NCBI RefSeq assembly: GCF_003386235.1
Contig: NZ_QRDZ01000045.1
Location: 1 to 64,000 of the forward strand
Reading direction: 5' to 3'
Length of the DNA: 64,000 nt
Source of the DNA: Cohnella phaseoli
GTDB taxonomy: Bacteria; Bacillota; Bacilli; Paenibacillales; Paenibacillaceae
Below, in pieces: positions 8,821-17,774 of this stretch. Position 1 is the first letter of the stretch; each line of letters opens with the position of its first letter. Made by a program: the position numbers and the translations under genes. A model generated the notes under the pieces. That model was not told the DNA's origin, made no database searches, and saw only the letters and a list, made by a program, of their open reading frames with translations.

Positions 8821-8933
8821 GAAAGGGATGGCTTTGCCGACTTCAAACAGGTTGTTTTGAGTTGCTTTGAACGATAAGACCTGTAGAGGTCAGCAACTCA
8901 AAGCCAAAACTCGCGACAAAGCCATTCCCTTTC
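8821..8933. repeat. 113-bp nested inverted repeat
   Basis: The outer arms GAAAGGGATGGCTTTG (8821-8836) and CAAAGCCATTCCCTTTC (8917-8933) are complementary apart from one bulged base. A second arm pair, ending TTTTGAGTTGCT on the left and starting AGCAACTCAAA on the right, and a central GACCT-GTAG-AGGTC hairpin continue the pairing inward. Weaker pairing extends outside the arms. There is no T-run, so it resembles a MITE or structured RNA more than a plain terminator. The remainder of 8800-9032 shows no gene. Confidence 0.6.
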
Positions 8934-9032
8934 TCCATTCCATTGGGTCATCTCTTCGATGTTTCCTTGGTTCGCTTATATAGATAACAAACAACTTGCA
9001 GCCGGGTAGGCGTCTTAGGAGAGAGAAACGAT

Positions 9033-11459
9033 ATGAATAAGTATAATGGCACATACGAGAACGGCCGCCACGAACGGATCGTCTATCCGCTTGGAGGCAT
9101 CGGAGCGGGCATGCTCGGGCTGGAGGGGACGGGGGCCTTGTCGCATGTTTCCTTGCGCGGCAAGCCGGATTTGCACAATCAACCGTTCCTGTTCTCGACC
9201 GTGACGGTGCTTGGAGACAAACCGGAAGCCAGAGTGCTGGAAGGCCCGGTGCCGAGCTGGAAAATATTCGACGCCAGAAGCGGCCCGCACGGCGGAGCGG
9301 CCGGCGGACAGAACGGACGGCCATACGGCCTCCCCCGGATGCAGGAATGCTCCTTCGTCTCGCGGTTTCCTTTCGGGCATGTCCGAATGGACGACGACAG
9401 CCTGCCGATCTGCGTCGAGCTGACGGGATGGGGTCCGTTCATCCCGTCCGATACCGCGAATTCGAGCCTTCCGGTCGCGGGCCTCGAATATACGTTTAGG
9501 AACGAATCCGGGACAACCGTCGACATGGCGTACGGGTTCCACGCGTACAATTTCATGTCTTTGGGAGAAGGAGGCGCCGAGGTGCGGCGTACGGAGGGCG
9601 GCTTCGCGCTGTCGCAGGCTCCGGCGGAAGGGAAGATGTGGTTCGAGGGCGCGTTTAGCGCCGCGGTCGATCGGCCCGACCCGGTCGTTCATACGAAATG
9701 GTTTCGCGGCCCGATCTGGTTCGATGCGTTGACGATGCTGTGGAAGAGCATCGAAGCGGGCGGAAGCTTGGCCTACGGCGAGCAAGAGGACGGCGGCGAA
9801 AGATCGGGACCGGGCGGAAGTCTGTACGTCCGGCTGCGTTTACAGCCCGGCGAGGAGCAGCGGATTCGACTGCGGCTGTGCTGGTACGTTCCTTGGACGG
9901 ATCAAAGGCACGGCCAAGCCCGCCCGGACGTCGAAGGGTTCGAGGACATGACGCATCAGCCTTGGTACGCCGGCAAGTTTGCCGGGATTGGCGAAGTGGA
10001 GGCGTACTGGCGGGATCGCTACGACGAGCTTCGCGGCCGCACGGAGCTGTTCTCCGACAGCCTGTATAGTTCCGACGTTCCGGACGAAATATTGGAGGCC
10101 GTCGCCGGTAACCTGACGATTCTGAAGTCGCCGACGGTTATGCGCCAGCCGGACGGCAGATTGTGGGCGTGGGAGGGCAGCTTCGATACGGAGGGGAGCT
10201 GTTACGGCACCTGTACGCACGTATGGAACTATGCGCAGGGGTTGCCTCATCTGTTCTCCGAGCTGGAACGCGGCATGCGGGAGAGCGAGCTGAACGAAGG
10301 GCAGGACGAGACGGGACACCAGGCGTTCCGGCTACCGCTGCCGATCGTGCCGACCGTTCATAATTATTATGCGGCGGCGGACGGACAGCTTGGCGGAGTC
10401 ATGAAGGTATACCGAGAATGGAGAATTTCCGGCGACCTAGAATGGCTGCGTTCCGTGTGGGCGCAAGTGAAATTGAGCCTTCATTATTGCATGGAAGCTT
10501 GGGACCCGGATCGTCTCGGCGTACTCGTGGAGCCGCATCATAATACGTACGATATCGAGTTTTGGGGACCGGACCCGATGTGCTCCTCGATCTACATCGG
10601 CGCCCTGAAGGCTGCTTCGCTTATGTGCGAGGCGCTCGGACAGGACGGCTCCGTCTACAAGGAGCTGTACGAGAAGGGCAGGGCGTATATGGAGGTTGAG
10701 CTGTTCAACGGCGAATACTTCGAGCAGCGGACGACGTGGGAAGGCTTGCGGGCGGAGCTGCCGTCGCTCGGCCACGATGCGGGCAACGTCCAGTATTCCG
10801 AGGACGCCTACGAGATTTTCAAGCGCGAGGGACCGAAATATCAGTACGGTACGGGCTGTCTCGCCGACGGACTGCTGGGGGCATGGCTCGCCGCCGTATG
10901 CGGACTAGGGGACATTCTCGATCCGGAGAAGGTGAAGAGCCATCTGTTAAGCGTATACAAATACAATTTCCGCAAGGACTTATCGCAGCACGTTAATCCG
11001 CAGCGCCCCGGCTTCGCGCTCGGCGGCGAAAGCGGCCTGCTGCTGTGCACGTGGCCGCGCGGCGGGGAGCCGACACTGCCGCTGCAATACAGCCACGAGG
11101 TGTGGAGCGGCATCGAATATCAGGTCGCCTCACATCTGTTGGTGACCGGCGCGCGCGACGAAGCGCTGGCCATCGTGCGGGCCTGCCGCGACCGGTTCGA
11201 CGGACGAGTCCGCAATCCGTTCGCGGAGTACGAGTGCGGGCTCTGGTATGGCCGGGCGATGTCCTCGTACGCCTTGCTCGGGGCCTACTACGGTCTCCGT
11301 TACGACGCGGTCGAGCAGAAGCTGTACATGAACCGCGATACGCCGGAAGATTTCCGCTGCTTTATCGCCACCGCAACCGGCTTCGGCACAGCGGGCAGAA
11401 AGAACGGCGTCCCATTCGTCGAGGCGGCGGAAGGTACGATCGAGGCTGCGTTCGCGTAG
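9033..11459 (+). CDS. GH116-type glycoside hydrolase (DUF608 family, beta-glucosidase-like)
   Basis: The 808-residue protein lacks a signal peptide and should be cytoplasmic. The N-terminal beta domain opens with the family motif Y-P-L-G-G-I-G-A-G-M. The C-terminal alpha/alpha barrel contains W-E-G-S-F-D-T-E-G-S-C-Y-G-T-C-T-H-V-W-N-Y. It also has V-L-V-E-P-H-H-N-T-Y-D-I-E-F-W-G-P (E500 aligning with the family nucleophile, from memory) and Y-G-T-G-C-L-A-D-G-L-L-G-A-W (D612 as candidate acid/base). AGGAGAGAG precedes the ATG. GH116 enzymes act on beta-glucosides, beta-xylosides or glucosylceramide; which substrate applies here is unknown. With the GH36 enzyme it suggests a mixed-linkage imported oligosaccharide. 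Confidence 0.85.
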   Translation: MNKYNGTYENGRHERIVYPLGGIGAGMLGLEGTGALSHVSLRGKPDLHNQPFLFSTVTVLGDKPEARVLEGPVPSWKIFDARSGPHGGAAGGQNGRPYGLPRMQECSFVSRFPFGHVRMDDDSLPICVELTGWGPFIPSDTANSSLPVAGLEYTFRNESGTTVDMAYGFHAYNFMSLGEGGAEVRRTEGGFALSQAPAEGKMWFEGAFSAAVDRPDPVVHTKWFRGPIWFDALTMLWKSIEAGGSLAYGEQEDGGERSGPGGSLYVRLRLQPGEEQRIRLRLCWYVPWTDQRHGQARPDVEGFEDMTHQPWYAGKFAGIGEVEAYWRDRYDELRGRTELFSDSLYSSDVPDEILEAVAGNLTILKSPTVMRQPDGRLWAWEGSFDTEGSCYGTCTHVWNYAQGLPHLFSELERGMRESELNEGQDETGHQAFRLPLPIVPTVHNYYAAADGQLGGVMKVYREWRISGDLEWLRSVWAQVKLSLHYCMEAWDPDRLGVLVEPHHNTYDIEFWGPDPMCSSIYIGALKAASLMCEALGQDGSVYKELYEKGRAYMEVELFNGEYFEQRTTWEGLRAELPSLGHDAGNVQYSEDAYEIFKREGPKYQYGTGCLADGLLGAWLAAVCGLGDILDPEKVKSHLLSVYKYNFRKDLSQHVNPQRPGFALGGESGLLLCTWPRGGEPTLPLQYSHEVWSGIEYQVASHLLVTGARDEALAIVRACRDRFDGRVRNPFAEYECGLWYGRAMSSYALLGAYYGLRYDAVEQKLYMNRDTPEDFRCFIATATGFGTAGRKNGVPFVEAAEGTIEAAFA

Positions 11460-11500
11460 GCGGAAGCAAGCGAAAAATAAGCGATTTCGGATGGCCGTTT

Positions 11501-11509
11501 TGCTATAAT
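11501..11509 (+). promoter_or_regulatory. Extended -10 promoter of the first YesMN pair
   Basis: TGC followed by a perfect TATAAT (11504-11509) makes an extended -10 element with no good -35. It covers the ATG at 11508, so translation must begin downstream, at the TTG at 11565. Confidence 0.55.
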
Positions 11510-11564
11510 GAACGGGCAGTCGCAAGCAAGCGGCCATTCCAACGGGACAGAAGGAGACGACAAC

Positions 11565-13355
11565 TTGGAAAGCGTTCTCACATGGAGAAAGTCAATTTTT
11601 ACCCGTCTCATGCTTACTTTCGCGCTGATCGTCTCGCCGCTCTTCCTTGCCGCTTTTTTCATCTATAACTGGGGAATCGGCAGCGTCAAGGAAGAGCTGG
11701 AGCGTTCGATGAGATCGCAGGTCGGATTTTTCGTCAGCAATTACAATACCGAGGTCCAGCGGATCAATGCGCTGCTGTACAACACGCTGTACGACAGTAA
11801 TCTAACCGATCTCGCCAACCGGGTGTCCGAGCTGTCGGACTACGACCTGTACCGCTCCGTCAACAGCTTGCAGCAGAGGCTGCTCGTACTGGAGAACAGC
11901 AATCTGTACGTCAAGAACGCAACCGCTTACATCCCCTCCGCGGACATGTTCGTCACGTCCAACGGGGGGCTTGAGAAGGTCGACGAGGAGGCGCTGGCGT
12001 TTTTCAATTCCGCATCGACCGACTCGAAGGCGCAGCTTTTGCAATTTCGCGGAGATTTTTATTTGCGCGCGCTGCTGCCGCTCGACGTGCGTTACCGCAT
12101 GGAGAAAAAAGTCCATCTGCTGACCGCGACGCTGTCTATCGAACGGATCCGCACTTCGCTCGGGCAGATGGACGTACGTCCGGGCGGGGGAACGTCCCTG
12201 CTGCTGCCGGACCAAAGCCTGGTATCGCAGCCGGGGGCCGACGAGGCGCTGGCCGCCGCGTTCGGCTCGGCACTCAAGTCTCGCCCGGACCTGTCCGGAA
12301 GCGGGACTTTGACGTTCCGTCACGAGGGGCGCAATTATTTCGCGGTCTACGAATCGTCCTCTTATCTCGGCGCAACGCTTGCGGTATACGTTCGCGAGGA
12401 GGCGCTCACGGAGAAAGCGGACCGAATCCAGAGGCTGTTCCTGCTCTTTTCCTTGGCGGCCGGCCTGATCGTGCTTGTCTCCATGCTGTCGGCGTTCAAG
12501 TTCGTCCAGCAGCCGATGCTCAGGCTGATTCGGGCGCTCAGGCAGATGGAGAAAGGGAATCTCAACGTAGAGATCACGCATCGGCGCGAAGACGAGTACG
12601 GCTTCGTGTTTACGCGCTTCAACGGCATGGTGCGCAATTTGAACCAGTTGATCGATCAGGCGTACAAGCAGCAAATATTAACCCAGCAGGCCGAGCTTAA
12701 GCAGCTTCAATCGCAGATCAATCCGCATTTTCTCTATAATACGTATTTCGTGCTGTACAACCTCGCGATGAGCGAGGATTACGACAACGTGAAGCAGTTT
12801 ACCCGCCAGCTCGGCGCTTACTTCCAGTTCATTACCCGCAATGCGGCGGACGACGTGCCTCTTCGCGCCGAAGCGGATCATGCCCGAACCTATTGCGAGA
12901 TTCAGAGTCTGCGTTTCTGGAATCGATTGACGGTCGATTTCAAGGAGCTGCCGGCGAGCTGCGCCGATCTGCTCGTTCCTCGCCTCATTTTGCAGCCGAT
13001 ACTCGAAAACGCCTTCGAGCACGGTCTGGCCGACAAGAAGGCGGATGGACGATTATCGGTGGAGTTCCTGCTATCGGAGATCGGTCTGGAAATCGTCGTC
13101 GAGGATAACGGGCCGCTTCTTGCCGATTCCGACGTCGCGCGTTTGAACGAACGGTTGACGTCGGAAGCGCCCGCCTCGGAGACGACCGCGATTCTGAACA
13201 TTCATCGCCGACTGCGGCTCAAGTTCGGCGAAGCGAGCGGGTTGATTTTCCGGCACGGGAGGGAAGGCGGGCTGCAGGTTCGCATCGTCATCTGCTCGAT
13301 CGAGGAAGGGAAGGGGGAAGCCGACAATGAAACGGATGCTGATCGTGGACGATGA
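11565..13355 (+). CDS. Sensor histidine kinase, YesM family
   Basis: This membrane sensor would phosphorylate the response regulator encoded next. The 596-residue protein has transmembrane segments at about 14-34 and 291-311 bracketing an extracellular sensory domain. A HAMP linker follows, then the His_kinase block Q-S-Q-I-N-P-H-F-L-Y-N-T (phospho-acceptor about H388) and an ATPase domain with Q-P-I-L-E-N-A-F-E-H-G-L. The start is TTG 11565, preceded by AAGGAGA; the in-frame ATG at 11508 lies inside the -10 element. It overlaps the regulator gene by 29 nt, implying coupled translation. The pair closes the first carbohydrate locus and probably controls it. Confidence 0.88.
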   Translation: MESVLTWRKSIFTRLMLTFALIVSPLFLAAFFIYNWGIGSVKEELERSMRSQVGFFVSNYNTEVQRINALLYNTLYDSNLTDLANRVSELSDYDLYRSVNSLQQRLLVLENSNLYVKNATAYIPSADMFVTSNGGLEKVDEEALAFFNSASTDSKAQLLQFRGDFYLRALLPLDVRYRMEKKVHLLTATLSIERIRTSLGQMDVRPGGGTSLLLPDQSLVSQPGADEALAAAFGSALKSRPDLSGSGTLTFRHEGRNYFAVYESSSYLGATLAVYVREEALTEKADRIQRLFLLFSLAAGLIVLVSMLSAFKFVQQPMLRLIRALRQMEKGNLNVEITHRREDEYGFVFTRFNGMVRNLNQLIDQAYKQQILTQQAELKQLQSQINPHFLYNTYFVLYNLAMSEDYDNVKQFTRQLGAYFQFITRNAADDVPLRAEADHARTYCEIQSLRFWNRLTVDFKELPASCADLLVPRLILQPILENAFEHGLADKKADGRLSVEFLLSEIGLEIVVEDNGPLLADSDVARLNERLTSEAPASETTAILNIHRRLRLKFGEASGLIFRHGREGGLQVRIVICSIEEGKGEADNETDADRGR

Positions 13356-15063
13356 GCCTTTTATCGTCAGCGGGTTGTACGAGTTCATGATGCTGGAGTC
13401 GGGACTGGAGCTGGACGTATACAAGGCTTATTCCGCCGACGAGGCGATCGGCTGGCTGCAGCGGACGAAGATGGACATCGTCGTTACCGACATTCGCATG
13501 CCAGGCATGTCCGGACTGAAGCTGCTATCGTGGATCAAGGCGCGGTGGCCGTACTGCAAGGTGATTTTGCTGACGGGACATGATGCATTCGACTACGTAT
13601 ACGAGGCGATTCGCTATGACGGCGTGCGGTATTTGCTGAAAACGGAAGGCTACGAGGCGATCCTGGAGATGGTGCAAGGCGCGATTGCAGAGATCGATGA
13701 AACCCACCGGATGGAGGATTTGATCGCGACGGCGGATCGCCAATTGAAGCTGGCCTTGCCGCTGCTGCACAGAGAGCTGGTGTACAAGCTTCTGCGCGGC
13801 GAGCGAATGACGGAAGAGCGGCGCGTTAGACGATTCGAACAGCTGGAGCTACCGATGGACCCTCGGCGCGAGCTTCGCCTGCTGCTTGCTCGCATGGAGC
13901 TTACGGACAACGAGGGCGACGATGTCGACCGGGACGAGAACGGTTTCCGCATCAATCTTGTTCTCGAACGATATATGGGGGACAAGTACGCCCAAGCCTT
14001 TCTCGTCTGGGAGGACGGCACGCTCGTATGGCTGCTGCAGCCGGCGGCATTCGAATCGAAGCCGCCGTCAGATGCGCTGCTCGCTTCGGAGTCCGAATCT
14101 TCGTCTGGGTCGTCATCCGTACCGTCGGACGAAAGCGGCGAAGCATTCCAACTGAAGGGCAATCTGGAGCTGGCGTTGGAGACGTGCGAGGAGACGCTCG
14201 GCGTGTCCGTGCATTTTTTGCTGGACGACAGGCGAGTGCGGTGGGAGGAGGCCGCGGATCGGTTGGCGGCGCTCAGGAAGGAGATCGCCGGCCTGTCCGC
14301 GATCGAAGGCAGAGGAAGCATTGCCGGCTATGCGGACTCCGCGTCCTTCATGCCGAAGACCAGAGTGCACGATGTAGCGCTGCTGCAGGTGAAGAAGCTG
14401 GATTTGCTGGGCAATTTGCTCGAATCGGGACAACGGAAGCCTTTTTTCGAGCTGCTTGAGGAAATCGTCCGCAGCGCCGAGCATGCGATCGCAGCCGACC
14501 AGCAACACGCCGCTCTGGGCGTCTATTATCCGCTCTCACTGGCGCTGCTCGCGCACGTTCACGATTGGCAGATGGAGGATAAGCTGAACTCCCTTCGAGA
14601 GTCGGACACGAAAATCGTTCATAACCCCTCCCTTGCGCCGGACCGGGCGGGAGAGGTTTTGCGTCAGTTGGCCGAGCTCCTGTTCGATTGGCGGCAGAGC
14701 GAGAAGGACAGCCGGGTCGATTCCGTCATTCTATTCCTTCAGCAATATGTACAGGAGCATTTAGGAGAAGATCTGTCGCTTGTCGTCCTTGCGGAACTAA
14801 GCCGCCTTAATCCGTCCTACCTTTCCCGGTTGTTCAAGAAGGCGACGGGCATTAACCTGAACGCCTATATTCAGGAGGCGCGTCTGGGCAAGGCGATGGA
14901 GCTGCTTCGCCAACCCGATTACAAGGTTTACGAGATCGCGAAGCTGTCCGGGTACGAATACGCGCCGTATTTCACGAAGATTTTCCGCAAAGCGCTCGGA
15001 ATGAGCCCGCAGCAGTATCGCGATCTTCATGCCGCCTCTTCAGGCCCAGATGACCACCGATGA
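13327..15063 (+). CDS. YesN-type response regulator (REC plus AraC HTH)
   Basis: The 578-residue protein has an N-terminal receiver domain (M-L-I-V-D-D-E, phospho-acceptor D55 in V-V-T-D-I-R-M-P-G-M, conserved Lys in L-L-K-T). A long middle region follows, and a C-terminal AraC double helix-turn-helix (L-N-P-S-Y-L-S-R-L-F-K, then Y-E-I-A-K-L-S-G-Y-E-Y-A-P-Y-F-T-K-I-F). The middle region contains a Ser-rich stretch near residues 252-262. By family precedent the activated protein would turn on the adjacent sugar transporter operon. It ends 12 nt before the convergent MATE gene. Confidence 0.9.
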   Translation: MKRMLIVDDEPFIVSGLYEFMMLESGLELDVYKAYSADEAIGWLQRTKMDIVVTDIRMPGMSGLKLLSWIKARWPYCKVILLTGHDAFDYVYEAIRYDGVRYLLKTEGYEAILEMVQGAIAEIDETHRMEDLIATADRQLKLALPLLHRELVYKLLRGERMTEERRVRRFEQLELPMDPRRELRLLLARMELTDNEGDDVDRDENGFRINLVLERYMGDKYAQAFLVWEDGTLVWLLQPAAFESKPPSDALLASESESSSGSSSVPSDESGEAFQLKGNLELALETCEETLGVSVHFLLDDRRVRWEEAADRLAALRKEIAGLSAIEGRGSIAGYADSASFMPKTRVHDVALLQVKKLDLLGNLLESGQRKPFFELLEEIVRSAEHAIAADQQHAALGVYYPLSLALLAHVHDWQMEDKLNSLRESDTKIVHNPSLAPDRAGEVLRQLAELLFDWRQSEKDSRVDSVILFLQQYVQEHLGEDLSLVVLAELSRLNPSYLSRLFKKATGINLNAYIQEARLGKAMELLRQPDYKVYEIAKLSGYEYAPYFTKIFRKALGMSPQQYRDLHAASSGPDDHR

Positions 15064-15075
15064 CGGCCGCGTTGG

Positions 15076-16470
15076 CTACACCAGCTTATGCCGATACCAC
15101 TTGTCGCCTCTGAACCTTAAGCCGAAGATGAGGCCGCGCACGCCCCACTCGGCGACCATGGCGAGCCAGATGCCCATGACGCCCATGCCAAGCGAAATGC
15201 CCAGAACGTAGCCCAGGCCGATCCGGAGCAGCCACATCGTCAGCAGCGAGGCGATCGACGTGAATTTCGAATCTCCGGCGGCGCGTAGCGCGGAGGGCAG
15301 CACGAAGCTCAGCGCCCACATGATCGGCTGCGCGATGGAGATCAGCAGCACCAGCAGGAAAATATCGGAGACGATCTCGGGCGGAGCCGAGTACAGATGC
15401 ATCAGCACCGGGAACAATGGCAGAATAATGCCCGTAAGCAGCAAGAAAAGAACGACGGAGAAGCCGAGGAACGACTTGATGAATTTGCGCGCATCTTCAA
15501 TGTCCCTGCTTCCGATGCATTGTCCGACGACGGTGACGACTGCGATACCGAGCGTGCTGCCGCCGATCTGCAGCAGCCCGGAAATTGAGCCCGCAATGGC
15601 GTTGGCAGTTAGCGCCAGCGTGCCGAGCTGAACGATAAACGTCTGCGTCAGCAGCTTGCCGCCGTTGAAGAACATTTGCTCGGCGGCGAACGGGAGTCCG
15701 ATGAACATGATTTTTTTCAAAATGCCCGCGTCCAGCTTAAACAGGCGTTTCATTGTAAATTGCAAAGTATGGTTGAATTTGAGCAGGTAGACGAACGAAG
15801 TGGCCGCGCCGATCGCCCTCGCCGCGATCAGAGAGATCGAGAGACCGACGACGCCCATGTCGAAGCCTTTAATAAGCACGAAGTTCAGCAGAAAATAAGC
15901 GAGGTTCATGATCACCGAGATGATCAGGCTCGCTTTTGTGTCCCCCACGCCTCTTAATACGCCTCCGACAGCCTGCTGCACGGCCAGAAACGGGAACGAA
16001 ATACAGCTTCCGACGAGAAAAATCGTCGCTTTGTGAAAGACGTCCTCCTCTACCCCGCCGAACAGCATTCCCAACGTTTGTTTATGAAATAAGATGACCG
16101 CGATGCTGATCAGCAGAGCCACGGACGTCACCGCTGAGATCGCCTGCGCGGCCGCGCGGCAGAGCTGGGCGTGATTCCCGCTGCCCTTGTACTGAGCGAC
16201 GATGACCGTTCCGCCGGTCGCGATGGCGATGAAGATGCTGATCATAAACATGTTGAGAGTATCCACGGTGCTGACGGCGCTGATCGCGGAGACGCCGGAG
16301 GAACTGATCATCGCCGTGTTCAAAATGCTCATCAGAACGATAAAGGAAGTGTCGACGAAAATCGGCAGCGTAATGCCGAACACTTGCTTGTAATCCATCG
16401 ACCTTCCCGTAAAATGTTTATTCAGCAAGAGGTCCGCTCGTCCTCTTAAGGCCATTGCCGTTCGCTTCAT
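15076..16470 (-). CDS. MATE family multidrug/cation exporter
   Basis: This 464-residue membrane protein has about twelve hydrophobic segments, and the early block I-T-L-P-I-F-V-D-T-S-F-I and duplicated six-helix layout are typical of MatE proteins. It would export drugs or other cationic compounds using a Na+ or H+ gradient. The ATG at 16470 has only a weak ribosome binding site; an in-frame ATG 24 codons inside follows GGGAAGG, but it would remove the family's usual N terminus. It is transcribed alone, convergent with the YesN-type gene and divergent from adaA. Confidence 0.88.
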   Translation of the reverse strand: MKRTAMALRGRADLLLNKHFTGRSMDYKQVFGITLPIFVDTSFIVLMSILNTAMISSSGVSAISAVSTVDTLNMFMISIFIAIATGGTVIVAQYKGSGNHAQLCRAAAQAISAVTSVALLISIAVILFHKQTLGMLFGGVEEDVFHKATIFLVGSCISFPFLAVQQAVGGVLRGVGDTKASLIISVIMNLAYFLLNFVLIKGFDMGVVGLSISLIAARAIGAATSFVYLLKFNHTLQFTMKRLFKLDAGILKKIMFIGLPFAAEQMFFNGGKLLTQTFIVQLGTLALTANAIAGSISGLLQIGGSTLGIAVVTVVGQCIGSRDIEDARKFIKSFLGFSVVLFLLLTGIILPLFPVLMHLYSAPPEIVSDIFLLVLLISIAQPIMWALSFVLPSALRAAGDSKFTSIASLLTMWLLRIGLGYVLGISLGMGVMGIWLAMVAEWGVRGLIFGLRFRGDKWYRHKLV

Positions 16471-16649
16471 TGCTCGATCACTGCTTTTCTTGTTATGACT
16501 TGTTATGAATATCTGTATTCTACTCCAATGTGCGGATTCTGTAAAAAAACGAGCCCCAATGACTCTGTCGAAATGTTGCGCACCTATTGCCGAGCCATAC
16601 TACAGGCCCTTCATTTGCCTTATACTAGGGAGGAAAGCGAGGCGATAGG

Positions 16650-17231
16650 ATGGAACGACAATTATTCGATCGCGTGTACGAAGCCGTCGTGAATCGGGAG
16701 ACGACCTACGAAGGGATTTACTATACCGCCGTCAAAACGACGAAAATCGTATGCCGTCCGACCTGCCGGGCCAAAACGCCGCTAGCCGGCAACGTGACGT
16801 TTTACGCCACTCTCGAAGAGGCCGTTCGGGCCGGATACCGTCCCTGCAAACGTTGCAAGCCCGAGGAGAACGGACCGCTTCGGCCGGATGCGGTGTTGGC
16901 CGAGCAGACGGATGCGATTATCGAGAAGCGCTACCGCGAGAAGCTGACTTTGCAGTTGCTTGCCGATTCGCTTGCGATCAGCCCCTATCATCTACAGCGG
17001 GTGTACAAGCAGGTGAGAGGCTACTCTCCCCAGGAGAAAACGGAGCGAGTACGGCTGGCGCGAGCGCAGAAGCTGCTGCTGGAGTCCGGCGACTCCATAG
17101 CGGATATCGGCGGAGCGGTCGGATATGCCAGCCCCCCGCATTTTACGGCGTGGTTTTGCAAGAGAACGGGCGTTTCGCCAACGGAATACCGTAACGGACA
17201 CAGAGGAGGAGCAACCTATGACCGAAAATAA
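16650..17231 (+). CDS. adaA: AdaA-type methylphosphotriester sensor and transcriptional activator
   Basis: This 193-residue protein accepts methyl groups from DNA methylphosphotriesters and then activates alkylation-repair genes. The N-terminal Ada zinc domain has the four cysteines C35, C39, C66 and C69 (V-C-R-P-T-C-R and R-P-C-K-R-C-K); C35 is the expected methyl acceptor. An AraC-type helix-turn-helix follows (about 95-185, with V-G-Y-A-S-P-P-H-F-T-A-W-F). GAGG lies 7 nt before the ATG. The downstream O6-methylguanine methyltransferase overlaps it by 14 nt, the two-gene ada arrangement of Bacillus subtilis. Confidence 0.92.
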   Translation: MERQLFDRVYEAVVNRETTYEGIYYTAVKTTKIVCRPTCRAKTPLAGNVTFYATLEEAVRAGYRPCKRCKPEENGPLRPDAVLAEQTDAIIEKRYREKLTLQLLADSLAISPYHLQRVYKQVRGYSPQEKTERVRLARAQKLLLESGDSIADIGGAVGYASPPHFTAWFCKRTGVSPTEYRNGHRGGATYDRK

Positions 17232-17760
17232 AAGATACAGACAGACGATTGTCGGCTTTGGCCAACCATGGACGCTGGTGGCGACGGAGCAGGGACTCAG
17301 CGAGTTGATCTATCCGCCGGAAATCGCCGCGCAGGCCGGCTTTACGGAGGAGTACGCGCAGCTTCCCGAAGCGCGCGGCCTGTTCGAGCAATTCGGAATC
17401 ATCGAGCGACTGGAGCGCTATTTTGCGGGGGAGTCCGTCAGCTTCGCTGGCATTCCGCTCGATGTGCGGGGAACGGCTTTCCAGACGAGCGTGTGGACCG
17501 GGTTAAGCCGGATTCCTTACGGCAGGACGTTGACCTACAAGCAGTTCGCGGACGAGTTGGGCAAAGCTTCGGCAGTGCGGGCGGTCGGCACGGCGATCGG
17601 ACGCAATCCGCTGCCGATCGTGCTTCCCTGCCACCGGGTCGTCGGCTCTAACGGCACGTTGACGGGATTTAGAGGCGGCTTGCAGATGAAGCGCGATATT
17701 TTGGCTTTGGAGGGCGTCACCGATATGGCGGCGGTCGGGCATGACCGTTTTCGCTTCTGA
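17218..17760 (+). CDS. adaB: Methylated-DNA-[protein]-cysteine S-methyltransferase
   Basis: This suicide enzyme repairs O6-methylguanine by transferring the methyl group to its own cysteine. The 180-residue protein has the active-site motif L-P-C-H-R-V-V-G-S-N-G (C138) and the DNA-binding block I-P-Y-G-R-T-L-T-Y. The start ATG 17218 follows GAGGAGG, inside the end of adaA, so the pair is translationally coupled. The frame is open further upstream but has no matching ribosome binding site. Confidence 0.92.
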   Translation: MTENKRYRQTIVGFGQPWTLVATEQGLSELIYPPEIAAQAGFTEEYAQLPEARGLFEQFGIIERLERYFAGESVSFAGIPLDVRGTAFQTSVWTGLSRIPYGRTLTYKQFADELGKASAVRAVGTAIGRNPLPIVLPCHRVVGSNGTLTGFRGGLQMKRDILALEGVTDMAAVGHDRFRF

Positions 17761-17774
17761 ATGCCGGGGTCTCG

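Noticed and set aside
16471-16649. Possible leader gene between the MATE gene and adaA
   Set aside because: The 65-codon frame starting at 16495 runs into adaA in another frame and has no ribosome binding site; the stretch looks like a divergent promoter region.
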